Source: Bradyrhizobium sp. CB2312 (GTDB lineage: Bacteria; Pseudomonadota; Alphaproteobacteria; Rhizobiales; Xanthobacteraceae). Taken from it: a stretch of 64,000 nucleotides of DNA. The stretch covers positions 248,001 to 312,000 of the forward strand of contig NZ_CP121668.1 in NCBI RefSeq assembly GCF_029714425.1. The letters are read 5' to 3'. Position 1 is the first letter of the stretch; the number at the start of each line of letters is the position of its first letter. Positions 45,924 to 54,603 of this stretch are shown here, piece by piece. The notes under the pieces were generated by a model, which worked only from the letters and a program-made list of their open reading frames with translations, did no database searches and was not told where the DNA came from. Made by a program: the position numbers and the translations under genes.

Positions 45924-47333
45924 ATGAGCGACATCCAGGCCCAGTTTTCCGTTCTGAAGCAGACCGCCGACGCCAAGGTGGTCGATGCGATCGCGCGGAT
46001 GATCGCGGACGGCGAGGATCACGAACTCAACCGCGTCAATGTGCTCGACTTCGCGAGGCACCATGGCGTCGACGAAGAGCACGCGATCTCCACCTTCCTG
46101 CACGCGGCGCGGCTCGGATTGTTCGATCTCGGCTGGAACGTGTTGTGCCCCGGCTGCGGCGGCGTGCTGGGCGCCCACACGACGCTGAAGGCGCTCAAGC
46201 CGGACGATTACCACTGCGCGCTCTGCGCCTGCGGCTACAAGGCTTCGGTCGACGATCAGGTCGAGGTCTCCTTCACCGTGAATCCGCGTGTCCGGCGCAT
46301 CGCCGCGCATGACCCCGATACGCTGCCGGTGTGGGAGTATTTCAAGCAGGTGTTCTGGAGCTCGGGCGTCGACTTCAACAAGGAATCGTTTGCGACGCTG
46401 GCTAACGAGGTGACGCTGGATACGATGGAGCTGCCGGCCGGCGAGAAGGCGACGATGTCGCTGCAGCTGCCGAACGACTTCATCATCATCTTCGAGCCGG
46501 TGACGCACGCCGCCCAGTTCATCGACGTCCAGGGCGAGCCGACCAAGGATCGCCAGCAGCTCGCCATCATGTACAACAAGGTGCAGGCGCCGACCGGGAC
46601 CACGACGATGCGGCCGGGTCCGCTGCGGCTGTCGCTGGAGAACCAGGCCGGCGTGCGCGTGCTGCCGTCTGTGTTCATCGCGGCCGAGGCGCTTCATCAT
46701 CTCATCGGCAAGCGCAAGCCGTTCCTCACCGCCAAGCGCATGCTGTCGAACCAGACCTTTCGCGACGTGTTCAAGGCGGACAATCTCAGCCTCGATCAGC
46801 GACTCCAGATCACCTCCCTCACCTTCCTGTTCACCGACCTGAAGGGCTCGACCGCGCTCTACGAGCGCGTCGGCGATCTCGCCGCCTTCGATCTCGTGCG
46901 CGCGCATTTCCACGCGTTGCTCGAGATCATCTCCTCCGAGAAGGGCGCGGTGGTGAAGACCATCGGCGATGCCGTGATGGCGACCTTCGTCCGTCCCGAG
47001 CACGCGATCGTTGCCGGCCTGCGGATGCGCGCGGCGATGGACGAGCTCAACAGGCAGCGCGGCACCGCCGACCTCATCGTCAAGATCGGCATCCACGAAG
47101 GGCCGTGTCTCGCGGTGATGCTGAACGAGCGGCAGGATTATTTCGGCCAGACCGTCAACATCGCCGCGCGCGTGCAGAGCCTGTCGACCGCGCAGGAGAT
47201 CCACATCACGGGCCCGGTGCTCGATGCTCCCGCGGTCGCCGAGGTGCTCGAGCGTCGCGCGATCAAGCCGATCCAGAAGCAGGCCGCGCTGCGCGGCATC
47301 GCCGACAAGATGGTGGTGTACGAGATACCGTGA
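45924..47333 (+). CDS. Class III adenylate cyclase with DUF5939 zinc-ribbon region
   Basis: A 469-residue protein. The N-terminal part (about 1-290) is DUF5939-like, with a probable zinc ribbon built from CPGC (75-78) and CALC (98-101). The C-terminal cyclase domain has metal Asp residues in LFTDLKGSTALYE and TIGDAVMATF, the purine-selecting Lys in VVKTIGDA and Asp in RQDYFGQTVN, and VNIAARVQSL for catalysis. Complete, so cAMP synthesis is expected. It starts 50 nt after the P450 gene and may share its transcript. The signal sensed by the DUF5939 region is unknown. Confidence 0.88.
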   Translation: MSDIQAQFSVLKQTADAKVVDAIARMIADGEDHELNRVNVLDFARHHGVDEEHAISTFLHAARLGLFDLGWNVLCPGCGGVLGAHTTLKALKPDDYHCALCACGYKASVDDQVEVSFTVNPRVRRIAAHDPDTLPVWEYFKQVFWSSGVDFNKESFATLANEVTLDTMELPAGEKATMSLQLPNDFIIIFEPVTHAAQFIDVQGEPTKDRQQLAIMYNKVQAPTGTTTMRPGPLRLSLENQAGVRVLPSVFIAAEALHHLIGKRKPFLTAKRMLSNQTFRDVFKADNLSLDQRLQITSLTFLFTDLKGSTALYERVGDLAAFDLVRAHFHALLEIISSEKGAVVKTIGDAVMATFVRPEHAIVAGLRMRAAMDELNRQRGTADLIVKIGIHEGPCLAVMLNERQDYFGQTVNIAARVQSLSTAQEIHITGPVLDAPAVAEVLERRAIKPIQKQAALRGIADKMVVYEIP

Positions 47334-47360
47334 GTGATGGTCGCGGTCCCACACACTCTC

Positions 47361-47450
47361 CGTCATTGCGAGGAGCACTTGCGACGAAGCAATCCAGAAT
47401 CTCTCCGTGGCGGCAGTCTGGATTGCTTCGCTACGCTCGCAATGACGACG
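47361..47450. repeat. Palindromic repeat, CGTCATTGCGAG family
   Basis: CGTCATTGCGAGGAGC with GAAGCAATCCAGA on one side and TCTGGATTGCTTCG with GCTCGCAATGACG on the other form a full inverted element. A half copy is at 9785. Confidence 0.88.
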
Positions 47451-47479
47451 TGGAGATGGATGCGCACTACACTTTCCTT

Positions 47480-47561
47480 CGTCATGCCCGGGCTTGATCG
47501 GGGCATCCACTTCTTTGCTAGCGGATATACGTGGATGGCCGGGACAAGCCCGGCCATGACG
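47480..47561. repeat. Palindromic repeat, CGTCATGCCCGGGCTTG family
   Basis: CGTCATGCCCGGGCTTGATC and GGGCATCCAC on one side, GTGGATGGCCGGGACAAGCC and CGGCCATGACG on the other. It lies 30 bases after a different repeat family in the gap before the TerB gene; the two account for most of the 366-base gap 47334-47699. Confidence 0.88.
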
Positions 47562-47699
47562 GTGAATGCGGCAGCCCAGATTGCCGAAACGTAATGGCGC
47601 GCGCAACTGACGCACATTGCGCCGGTTGGGTTTCCCGCTCATATAATGCTGGTCACGGCCGCGCTTGTTGCGGCGTCATCGATTTCGGTAGGACCTTAT

Positions 47700-48200
47700 A
47701 TGCTCGACGGCCTGCGCCAGTTCATCGCCGACATTGTCGCCCCGCATGACCAGAATCGCGCCTTCGACGACGGCGATTATCGCCTGGCCGCGACCGCGCT
47801 GCTGGTCCACGTGGTGTCGCTGGATGGCCAGCCGACGGCAGCCGAGCAGCGCAAGCTGCACAGCCTGATTGAAAGCCATTTCGGGCTCGATCGCGGCACC
47901 GCGGACCGGCTGATCGCGGATGCGACCCAGGTCGAGGGCGAGGCGGTCGATCTGTATCATTTCACCAGCGTCATCATGCGCTCGCTCGACGAAGAGGGCC
48001 GCAAGCGCATCGTCCGGATGATGTGGGAGCTGGTCTATGCGGACGGCCAGGTCACCGAGTTCGAGGACAACGTCGTCTGGCGCGCCTCCGATCTGCTCGG
48101 GATCTCCCAGCGCGACCGCATCGACTTGAAGCATGCCATTGCCGAGCGCGCCGGTGGCCAAAACGGTAGCCAGGTCAAGGACGACGCCATCGGCGGCTGA
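47700..48200 (+). CDS. TerB-family tellurite-resistance-like protein
   Basis: A 166-residue all-helical protein. AATALLVHVVSLDGQPTAAE and MMWELVYADGQVTEFEDNVV are the two EF-hand-like acidic turns of the TerB/DjlA fold, the second being the family hallmark (YADGxxxxxE). TerB proteins bind divalent metals and are linked with stress and envelope functions; stand-alone copies such as this have no known role. ATG 47700 has GGTAGGA ahead; the upstream in-frame ATG lacks support. Not part of a ter operon. Confidence 0.87.
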   Translation: MLDGLRQFIADIVAPHDQNRAFDDGDYRLAATALLVHVVSLDGQPTAAEQRKLHSLIESHFGLDRGTADRLIADATQVEGEAVDLYHFTSVIMRSLDEEGRKRIVRMMWELVYADGQVTEFEDNVVWRASDLLGISQRDRIDLKHAIAERAGGQNGSQVKDDAIGG

Positions 48201-48426
48201 GCCGATTCGGCCCGGCGGCCTGCCGGTTGTACCGACCACATGACGAAACTTTAATGTAGCCGCCGCAGCGCCGGTATCGGCTTCACCCGCAAATTCCGCG
48301 GTTTTCCTGCGCGCCCTGTCGCCGGTTCAAGCGGCCATGCTGACAGCACCGCTTGCCTGCCACGCATGGCCTATGCTCTCGTTCCGGCATTGCGGGGCAA
48401 AAACTTCAATTCAAGAGACGTCGATC

Positions 48427-49206
48427 GTGACTGAGCGGGTAACGTTGATCACCGGTGCCTCGGCGGGGATAGGTACGGAGCTGGCGCGCGTGTTCGCCGC
48501 CAATGGTCACCGTCTCGCATTGACGGCGCGACGGGCGGACCGGCTTGAGGCGCTCGCGAACGAGCTGTCCACCAAGTGCGGCAAGAAGCCGATCGTGATC
48601 GCCTGCGATCTTCAGGACACCGACGCCGGCGAGAGGATCGCTGCGGCGCTTGCGGCCGAAGGTGTCGAGCTCGACCATCTTGTCAACAACGCCGGCTTCG
48701 GCGTGTTCGGCGATGCCATCGAGCGCGACCGCGACGAGCAGGTCGGCATCGTCGACGTCAACGTCAGGGCGCTGACCGATCTGTCGCTGCGCTTTGCCGA
48801 TCAGCTGATCCGGAACAAGGGCGGCCTTCTCAATGTCGGGTCGGTCGCGGGTTTCCTGCCCGGCCCCGGCATGGCCGTCTACTACGCCTCCAAAGCCTAT
48901 GTGATTTCCCTGACCGAAGCGCTGCGGGCGGAGCTTGCGCCGCGCGGCGTTCGCGTCACCGTGCTTTGCCCGGGTCCGGTGCCGACCGAATTCCAGGCAC
49001 GCGCCGGCGTCGGCTCCGGACATGATACGGCGCTGCTCAATGTGTCGGCCACGGCGGTTGCGCGTGAGGCCTATCGCGGCCTGATGGCCAACAAACGGGC
49101 AGTGCTGCCCGGCCTCGGCATCAAGATCGTGCCCTTCGCGCTGCGATTCTTTCCGCGCGGCTTCATCCTGTCCGCCACCAGCCGGTTTCAGCGGCAGCGG
49201 CGCTGA
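48427..49206 (+). CDS. Short-chain dehydrogenase/reductase
   Basis: A 259-residue classical SDR. The cofactor motif is TGASAGIG (9-16), followed by RRADRLE, which favours NADP(H). NNAG and the catalytic set Ser in LNVGSVAGF and YYASKAY (YxxxK) are intact, and PGPVPTEF closes the substrate loop. It begins at GTG with AGAGACG ten bases ahead. Neighbours give no hint of substrate; a lipid or fatty-acyl reductase is possible because of its similarity to the DltE/YohF-like group. Confidence 0.87.
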   Translation: MTERVTLITGASAGIGTELARVFAANGHRLALTARRADRLEALANELSTKCGKKPIVIACDLQDTDAGERIAAALAAEGVELDHLVNNAGFGVFGDAIERDRDEQVGIVDVNVRALTDLSLRFADQLIRNKGGLLNVGSVAGFLPGPGMAVYYASKAYVISLTEALRAELAPRGVRVTVLCPGPVPTEFQARAGVGSGHDTALLNVSATAVAREAYRGLMANKRAVLPGLGIKIVPFALRFFPRGFILSATSRFQRQRR

Positions 49207-49212
49207 ATTTGT

Positions 49213-49266
49213 TGTTTTGACGCGTTTTCGAGCGAACCGGTATCCGCTTCGCTCGAAAACGCTTTG
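49213..49266. repeat. Palindromic repeat, GCGTTTTCGAGCGAA family
   Basis: Perfect 15-base arms GCGTTTTCGAGCGAA (49222-49236) and TTCGCTCGAAAACGC (49248-49262) around an 11-base loop, seven bases after the SDR stop. A degraded copy is at 20095 and a variant at 57297. Confidence 0.9.
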
Positions 49267-49386
49267 AGCGCCCCCGTAGTGGCCCGGAGCTTGCTTTAAT
49301 CTCGAGGCGTGTGTGCGCGAACTCACACGATGTTAACCTTCGCTTAGCTATGCTGGCGAACTGAACCGATAGCACTCGCAGAGGCC

Positions 49387-50181
49387 ATGTCGTTCCGGAC
49401 GGACAGGTTTGGTGGCGCAGAACTGGTACCCTTCCGAAAGAGGGCGCCGGGCGCCGCCGCCTCCGAACCCCTTCTGCCGGTGCTGATCGTCCTGCATCAG
49501 GAATCCTCGACACCCGGCCGCGTCGGCAATGCGCTGCGCGCGCTCGGCCATCGTCTCGACATTCGCCGTCCTCGCTTCGGCGATCCCTTGCCTGAAACGC
49601 TCGACCGCCATGCCGGCGCCGTGATCTTCGGAGGCCCGATGAGCGCCAACGATCCCGACGATTACATCCGCCGCGAGATCGACTGGATCGAAATTGCGCT
49701 CCGCGAACAGCGGCCGCTCCTCGGCATCTGCCTGGGCGCGCAGATGCTGGCGATGCAGCTCGGTGCGCGCGTCGCGCCGCATGCGCAGGCGCTGACCCAG
49801 ATCGGCTACTATCCGATCCGCCCGACCGCCGCAGGACACGCGCTCTGCCCGGACTGGCCGGCGCAGGTCTATCACTGGCATCGCGAAGGCTTCGAACTGC
49901 CGCGGGGTGCCGAATTGCTGGCGGAAGGCGATGATTTTCCGATCCAGGCGTTCCGCGCCGGCAATGCGTTCGGCGTGCAGTTCCATCCCGACGTGACCTA
50001 CGCGATGATGCATTGCTGGACCACGCGCGGCTATGACGGCCTCAGCGCGCCCGGCGCGCGCGAGCGGCATCATCATTTCGCGGATCGTGCCGTGCACGAC
50101 GTGGCAGAGCGTGCCTGGCTCGATCATTTCATCGACGGCTGGCTGGCGCGCCGCGTGGTGCTGGCGCAAGCCGCCGAGTGA
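49387..50181 (+). CDS. Class I glutamine amidotransferase-like protein (GMP synthase amidotransferase fold)
   Basis: A 264-residue protein. The nucleophile Cys115 sits in LLGICLGAQML, and the His-Glu pair is represented by VQFHPDVTYAM (an Asp replaces the usual Glu position two residues after His-Pro). VLIVLHQESSTPGRVGNALR opens the domain. Stand-alone members release ammonia from glutamine or cleave gamma-glutamyl compounds. No synthetase partner is adjacent. AGAGG precedes the ATG. Confidence 0.85.
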   Translation: MSFRTDRFGGAELVPFRKRAPGAAASEPLLPVLIVLHQESSTPGRVGNALRALGHRLDIRRPRFGDPLPETLDRHAGAVIFGGPMSANDPDDYIRREIDWIEIALREQRPLLGICLGAQMLAMQLGARVAPHAQALTQIGYYPIRPTAAGHALCPDWPAQVYHWHREGFELPRGAELLAEGDDFPIQAFRAGNAFGVQFHPDVTYAMMHCWTTRGYDGLSAPGARERHHHFADRAVHDVAERAWLDHFIDGWLARRVVLAQAAE

Positions 50182-50276
50182 TCGCGTCTTCGCGCAAGTC
50201 CTTGCTCTCCCCCTCTGTATGCTAGGCTCGCTGCCAACGAGCATGCGCGAACGCGTGCCGGCAAAGGGAGAGCGCC

Positions 50277-51089
50277 ATGGCCTACGAGCACATTCTCTAT
50301 GAGGTGAACGACAAGATCGCGACCATCACGCTCAACCGTCCCGATCGCATGAATGCGTGGACGCCGATCATGGAGCGCGATGTGCGCCATGCGATGGAAG
50401 CCTCGAGCGCCGACGACAATGTCCGCGTGATCGTGCTGACAGGCGCGGGCCGTGCCTTCTGCGCCGGCGCCGACATGGATGCGCTGAAAGGGCTCGATCC
50501 CAACGACGTCAGGCGCGCATCAAATCTGCCGCCGTTCGACATGAACCGCAGGCCGGACTGGCAGACGCGCTACGGCTTCTATCCATCGATCGGTAAGCCC
50601 GTCATCGCGATGCTCAACGGCGCGACCGCCGGCATCGGCCTCGTCCACGCGCTCTATTGCGACCTGCGCTTTGCCGCCGACAATACGGTGTTCACGACGG
50701 CCTTCGCGCGGCGCGGCCTGATCGCCGAGCACGGCATGTCCTGGATGCTGCCGCGCATCGTCGGCCACGCCAATGCACTGGATCTCTTGCTCTCGGCGAG
50801 GCGCGTCTCCAGCGAGGAGGCGCTGCGGATTGGGCTGGTGAACCGGCTGTGCTCGCCGGAAAAGCTGCGCGAGGAGACCTACGCCTATGCGCGCGACCTC
50901 GCCGATTTCGTCTCGCCGAGCGCGATGGCCGTGATCAAGCGTCAGCTCTACGAGGTGCCGTTCCAGACCCTGACCGAGGCGACGATCGAGGCCAACAGGG
51001 AGATGATGGTGGCGCTGAACGGGAGCGATTTCCGGGAGGGCGTCGCGAGCTTCATGGAGAAGCGGCCGCCAAGGTTTACGGGGAGGTAG
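50277..51089 (+). CDS. Enoyl-CoA hydratase/isomerase family protein
   Basis: A 270-residue crotonase-fold protein. ATITLNRPDRMNAWTPIM starts the fold, GAGRAFCAGADMDALKG is the first oxyanion-hole loop and NGATAGIGLVHALYCDLR the second; the catalytic acid falls in ARRGLIAEHGMSWMLPR, where a Glu is present at the position used in hydratases. It should hydrate or isomerise an enoyl-CoA in fatty-acid or related breakdown. AAAGGGAGAG precedes the ATG, 95 nt after the amidotransferase gene. Confidence 0.89.
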   Translation: MAYEHILYEVNDKIATITLNRPDRMNAWTPIMERDVRHAMEASSADDNVRVIVLTGAGRAFCAGADMDALKGLDPNDVRRASNLPPFDMNRRPDWQTRYGFYPSIGKPVIAMLNGATAGIGLVHALYCDLRFAADNTVFTTAFARRGLIAEHGMSWMLPRIVGHANALDLLLSARRVSSEEALRIGLVNRLCSPEKLREETYAYARDLADFVSPSAMAVIKRQLYEVPFQTLTEATIEANREMMVALNGSDFREGVASFMEKRPPRFTGR

Positions 51090-51111
51090 GGGGGAGCTGA
51101 TCGGAGACAGT

Positions 51112-51201
51112 CCGTCTTCGCCCTGCGGGCTACGCCGGACACCACGCTTCGCCCTTCAGGCTCCGCGCGGCTGCGCCACGCGTAGCCTGAAGGGCGAAGC
51201 G

Positions 51202-51204
<3 letters not shown>
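51112..51204. repeat. Long hairpin repeat abutting tRNA-Ala
   Basis: Arms CCACGCTTCGCCCTTCAGGC and GCCTGAAGGGCGAAGCGTGG are perfect inverted copies; between them lies GCGCGGCTGCGCCACGC. A GTCCGTCTTCGCCCTGCGGG stretch leads in. The second arm ends at the 3' CCA of tRNA-Ala and likely ends its transcript. Confidence 0.85.
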
Positions 51205-51277
<73 letters not shown>

Positions 51278-51465
51278 TTTGCTGGCCGCTCTGGTAAACG
51301 CGGCCGACAACCGGGCGCCATTTAATTCCCCGCCAAGGTCAAGTCAAGGACGGGGTGTAAGGGGGTTTTAGCCATCCGGGCACCGACTTCCCTTGTTTGG
51401 GCCGGGGGGAACCGATATCTAGCGAAAGACATCAATCCCACCCGCAGCCAGAGTCTTCAAAAGCC

Positions 51466-51756
51466 ATGCGTGCCGTTCTCGACATCGTCATCATCGTGCT
51501 CGACCTCTACGTCTGGCTGCTGATCGCCTCCGCGATCCTGTCCTGGCTGATCGCCTTCAACGTCGTGAACACCCGCAATCAGTTCGTGTCGGCGGTGGCG
51601 GAGTTCCTGTACCGGATCACCGAGCCGGTCCTGGCGCCGATTCGCAATTTCCTGCCGAGCCTCGGCGGCCTCGACATCTCGCCGATCATCGTGATTCTGA
51701 TCATCATGTTCATCGAGCGGGTAATTCTGTACTACATCTACCCCAACGTGATCTGA
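51466..51756 (+). CDS. YggT family membrane protein
   Basis: A 96-residue protein with two membrane helices (about 5-28 and 70-92). The loop carries YRITEPVLAPIRNFLPSLGG, the YggT signature. Members help cope with osmotic stress or with cell-division and membrane-protein placement; the exact role is not settled. It leads the operon YggT - DUF167 - folD, a neighbour set common in Rhizobiales, and is divergent from tRNA-Ala. Confidence 0.92.
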   Translation: MRAVLDIVIIVLDLYVWLLIASAILSWLIAFNVVNTRNQFVSAVAEFLYRITEPVLAPIRNFLPSLGGLDISPIIVILIIMFIERVILYYIYPNVI

Positions 51757-51771
51757 GCAGGCTGGAGCGCC

Positions 51772-52146
51772 TTGGTTGCCAACGACGCTTTCAAGGAACC
51801 TTGGCGCTACTCTGCCGCAGGGATCAGCATCGCGCTGCGGGTGACGCCGCGCGGCGGCCGCGACAACATCGACGGGATCGAGCAATTGGCCGATGGCCGC
51901 AGCGTGCTCAAGGTGCGGGTGCGCGCAATCGCCGATGGCGGCGAGGCCAACAAGGCCGTTCTGGTGCTGCTGGCGAAATCGCTTGGCGTGCCCAAGGCCA
52001 ATGTAAGACTGCTATCCGGTGCCACCTCCCGGCTGAAGCAGATCGCGGTTGACGGCGATCCGGCGCGGCTCGGCGAAGCTCTGCGCCGGCTGGCCCAAGC
52101 CAAATCAGCAGACGCCAAATCGGCAGACGCCAAATCGACAGACTGA
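51772..52146 (+). CDS. DUF167 (YggU) family protein
   Basis: A 124-residue protein. [40 protein letters not shown] and [19 protein letters not shown] match the DUF167 fold, whose role is unknown. It begins at TTG, 15 nt after YggT, with GGAG ahead. The C-terminus has [14 protein letters not shown], encoded by three 15-base tandem copies just before the stop; this tail is not part of the family domain. Eleven bases separate it from folD. Confidence 0.9.
   Translation: MVANDAFKEPWRYSAAGISIALRVTPRGGRDNIDGIEQLADGRSVLKVRVRAIADGGEANKAVLVLLAKSLGVPKANVRLLSGATSRLKQIAVDGDPARLGEALRRLAQAKSADAKSADAKSTD
52099..52143 (+). repeat. Three 15-bp tandem repeats at the DUF167 C-terminus
   Basis: GCCAAATCAGCAGAC, GCCAAATCGGCAGAC and GCCAAATCGACAGAC in tandem, each differing at one or two positions, encoding [15 protein letters not shown]. 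The unit is a multiple of three, so copy-number change would keep the frame. Confidence 0.93.
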
Positions 52147-52156
52147 GGGAACTGAC

Positions 52157-53041
52157 ATGACGGCCAAGATCATCGATGGAAAGGTCATTGCCGCGGAGCT
52201 CCGCGCGCGCGTCGCCGATGAGGTCGCCCGGGTCAAGCGCGAGCACAATCTGGTGCCGGGCCTTGCGGTGGTGCTGGTCGGCAACGACCCCGCCAGCGAG
52301 GTCTATGTCCGCTCCAAGCACACCCAGACCCAGGCGGCCGGCATGGCTTCGTTCGAGCACAAGCTGCCGGCCGACGTCTCGCAAGGAGATCTGCTCGCGC
52401 TCGTCGCAAAGCTCAACCGCGATCCCGCCGTACACGGCATCCTGGTGCAGCTGCCGCTGCCGAAGGGGCTGAACACCGAGGCCGTCATCAATGCGATCGA
52501 TCCCGCCAAGGACGTGGACGGCCTGCATCCGAACAATGCCGGTCGCCTTGCCGGCGGCTTCGAGGCGCTGTCGCCCTGCACGCCGCTCGGCTGCATCATC
52601 CTGACCAAGAGCGTGCACGCCTCGCTCGAAGGCCTGAACGCCATCGTCATCGGCCGCTCCAACCTGGTCGGCCGTCCGCTGGTGCAATTGCTGCTGAACG
52701 AGAACGCTACGGTGACGATCGCGCATTCCCGCTCGCGCGATCTGCCCGGCCTCGTGAAGCGCGCCGACCTCGTCTATGCCGCAGTTGGAAAGCCGGAGAT
52801 GGTGCGCGGCGACTGGCTGAAGCCGGGCGCAACCGTGATCGACGTCGGCATCAACCGCATTCCGAAAGAGGACGGCAAGACCCGTCTCGTCGGCGATGTC
52901 GCCTATCAGGAAGCGCTTGGCGTTGCCGGCGCAGTGACGCCGGTGCCCGGCGGCGTCGGCCAGATGACGGTGGCGTGCCTGCTGGTGAATACGCTGCGCG
53001 CCGCGTGCGCGATCGCCGGGCTGCCGAAGCCGGCGGTGTAG
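52157..53041 (+). CDS. folD: Methylenetetrahydrofolate dehydrogenase / cyclohydrolase
   Basis: A 294-residue bifunctional enzyme interconverting 5,10-methylene-, methenyl- and 10-formyl-tetrahydrofolate. The catalytic Tyr50 and Lys54 lie in [22 protein letters not shown] and [13 protein letters not shown] are folate-site motifs; [16 protein letters not shown] binds [19 protein letters not shown] closes the protein. GAGGGAACTGAC precedes the ATG. Last gene of the YggT operon, convergent with ppa. Confidence 0.97.
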   Translation: MTAKIIDGKVIAAELRARVADEVARVKREHNLVPGLAVVLVGNDPASEVYVRSKHTQTQAAGMASFEHKLPADVSQGDLLALVAKLNRDPAVHGILVQLPLPKGLNTEAVINAIDPAKDVDGLHPNNAGRLAGGFEALSPCTPLGCIILTKSVHASLEGLNAIVIGRSNLVGRPLVQLLLNENATVTIAHSRSRDLPGLVKRADLVYAAVGKPEMVRGDWLKPGATVIDVGINRIPKEDGKTRLVGDVAYQEALGVAGAVTPVPGGVGQMTVACLLVNTLRAACAIAGLPKPAV

Positions 53042-53048
53042 GGTTTCT

Positions 53049-53105
53049 TCACCTCGCCCCGCTTGCGGGGAGAGGTCGGATTGCGAAGCAAGCGGGGCGA
53101 GGGGG
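53049..53105. repeat. Palindromic repeat, CACCTCGCCCCGCTTGCGG family
   Basis: CCTCGCCCCGCTTGCGGGGA then AGAGGTCGGATTGCGAAGCA and AGCGGGGCGAGG. It fills the 69-base junction between folD and convergent ppa. Confidence 0.82.
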
Positions 53106-53110
53106 AAAGA

Positions 53111-53647
53111 TCAGCCCTTCTTCTTCTTCTCGCGCTCGATGCCTTCGAGGATCAGCTTGTGGGCTTCGTCCGGGCCGCCCCAGCGCAAGATCTTCACCCA
53201 CTTGCCCTTCTCGAGATCCTTGTAGTGCTCGAAGAAGTGCTGGATCTGCTGCAGCGTGATGTCGGGCAGGTCGGAATACGACTTCACCTTGTCGTAGCGC
53301 TGCGTCAGCTTCGACGACGGCACCGCGAGAATCTTCTCGTCGCCGCCGGCTTCGTCTTCCATGAACAGCACGCCGACAGGGCGCACGCTCATCACGGCGC
53401 CGGGGATGATGGCGCGGGTGTTGATGATCAGCACGTCGCAGGGATCGCCGTCGTCGGACAGCGTGTGCGGGATGAAGCCGTAGTTACCGGGGTAACGCAT
53501 CGGCGTGTACAGGAAGCGGTCGACCACCAGCGTGCCGGCCTCCTTGTCCATCTCGTATTTGATCGGTTCACCGCCCACGGGGACTTCGATGATGACATTG
53601 ACGTCGTGGGGGACGTTCTTCCCGATCGAGACCGCATCGATACGCAT
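53111..53647 (-). CDS. ppa: Inorganic pyrophosphatase (family I)
   Basis: A 178-residue enzyme that hydrolyses pyrophosphate and so drives biosynthesis. [20 protein letters not shown] opens the barrel, [16 protein letters not shown] supplies substrate-binding Tyr and Lys-type residues, and the metal ligands are in DDGDPCD (65-71) with the family pattern D-[SGDN]-D-[PE]-[LIVMF]-D-[LIVMGAC]. Full length with a GGAG site upstream. Confidence 0.97.
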   Translation of the reverse strand: MRIDAVSIGKNVPHDVNVIIEVPVGGEPIKYEMDKEAGTLVVDRFLYTPMRYPGNYGFIPHTLSDDGDPCDVLIINTRAIIPGAVMSVRPVGVLFMEDEAGGDEKILAVPSSKLTQRYDKVKSYSDLPDITLQQIQHFFEHYKDLEKGKWVKILRWGGPDEAHKLILEGIEREKKKKG

Positions 53648-53826
53648 TCAAGGCTCCGTTATTGCCGAGGTTTAAATCGCGCCCGGCAGCGATTTTGGCG
53701 CTGTCATACGCGGGCTTGGCCCGCCGATCCATCGTGTTTTTGTGAAATAATGAATCCCGCGATCACCGGCGGAAAAGGCTGGCGGTATCGGCGGAGGGAA
53801 AGGCTGCCGGTTAGAGTTTCAGCAGC

Positions 53827-54336
53827 TTAATTGGTCCAAGCGAAGGCAACCTTGTCGAGCGACTTCGGCCCGAAACGCTCGGAGGAACGCGCCACCATGC
53901 GGCCGCCCAGGGCACGGTAGAATTCGGTGGCGGGATCGTTGTCCGAGAGCGCCCACACCACCATGCTCTTCAGGCCGCTCTGCATCAGGTCGCGGCGAGC
54001 GGCGGCGAACAGGCGACGGCCGAAGCCGAGGCCCTGGAATTCGGGGCGCAGATAGAGCTCGTAGATCTCGCCGTCGAAGTGCAGGCTGCGCGCGCGGTTG
54101 CGACCATAGTTCGCATAGCCCGCGATCTTGTCGCCGAACACGAGCACGCTGACGCGGCTGCCCTTGCGGATCGCGCTGTCCCACCATTGCGGGCCGCGGC
54201 GGTTGATCAGCTTCTCCAGCTCGGCGCCGGGAATGATGCCCTGATAGGCGGAACGCCAGGCTTCGTCATGGGTGGACGCCACTGCAGTTGCATCTGCAGC
54301 TTTGGCCGGCCGGACCTCGATCAGGGTTGTGCTCAT
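53827..54336 (-). CDS. GNAT family N-acetyltransferase
   Basis: A 169-residue acetyltransferase. VRPAKAADATAVASTHDEAW opens the fold; LRPEFQGLGFGRRLFAAARR (about 107-126) is the acetyl-CoA-binding QxxGxG/A loop; DNDPATEFYRALGGRMVARS is the closing motif. The substrate amine is unknown. The start is placed at MSTTLIEVRP; a start 12 codons upstream is possible but the extra residues are not family sequence. Ribosome-binding site weak for both. Confidence 0.87.
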   Translation of the reverse strand: MSTTLIEVRPAKAADATAVASTHDEAWRSAYQGIIPGAELEKLINRRGPQWWDSAIRKGSRVSVLVFGDKIAGYANYGRNRARSLHFDGEIYELYLRPEFQGLGFGRRLFAAARRDLMQSGLKSMVVWALSDNDPATEFYRALGGRMVARSSERFGPKSLDKVAFAWTN

Positions 54337-54603
54337 GGACGTGATCAAACCAAGTCGCCGCGCCGGCGGCAAGACCTATCGTTAATTATCGGTTAACGTG
54401 TGGACTTTGTGCATCAGTATTTGAACCATGTTGTACCGAAAAAAGACAGGACGCCAGTTCGAATGGCATCGCAGCGCCATGCGTCGGTGCAAAACTGCCT
54501 TGCGGCAACGAATGAATGGCAATGGCAGCGCAGAAAGTCCGCCCAGAATGATTCGTTCCTACTAGTCTCGCTGTTGGTTGTCCGTGTTCGCCTTTGGCAA
54601 TTC

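Noticed and set aside
47361..47561. Possible CRISPR array from closely spaced repeats
   Set aside because: The two elements are different palindromic families without regular spacers.
44464..47642. Two long minus-strand frames opposite the P450 and cyclase genes
   Set aside because: Both are antisense to genes with intact catalytic motifs and pass through intergenic repeats.
47700..48200. A tellurite-resistance operon
   Set aside because: Only a single TerB-like gene is present, with no terC, terD or terZ partner.
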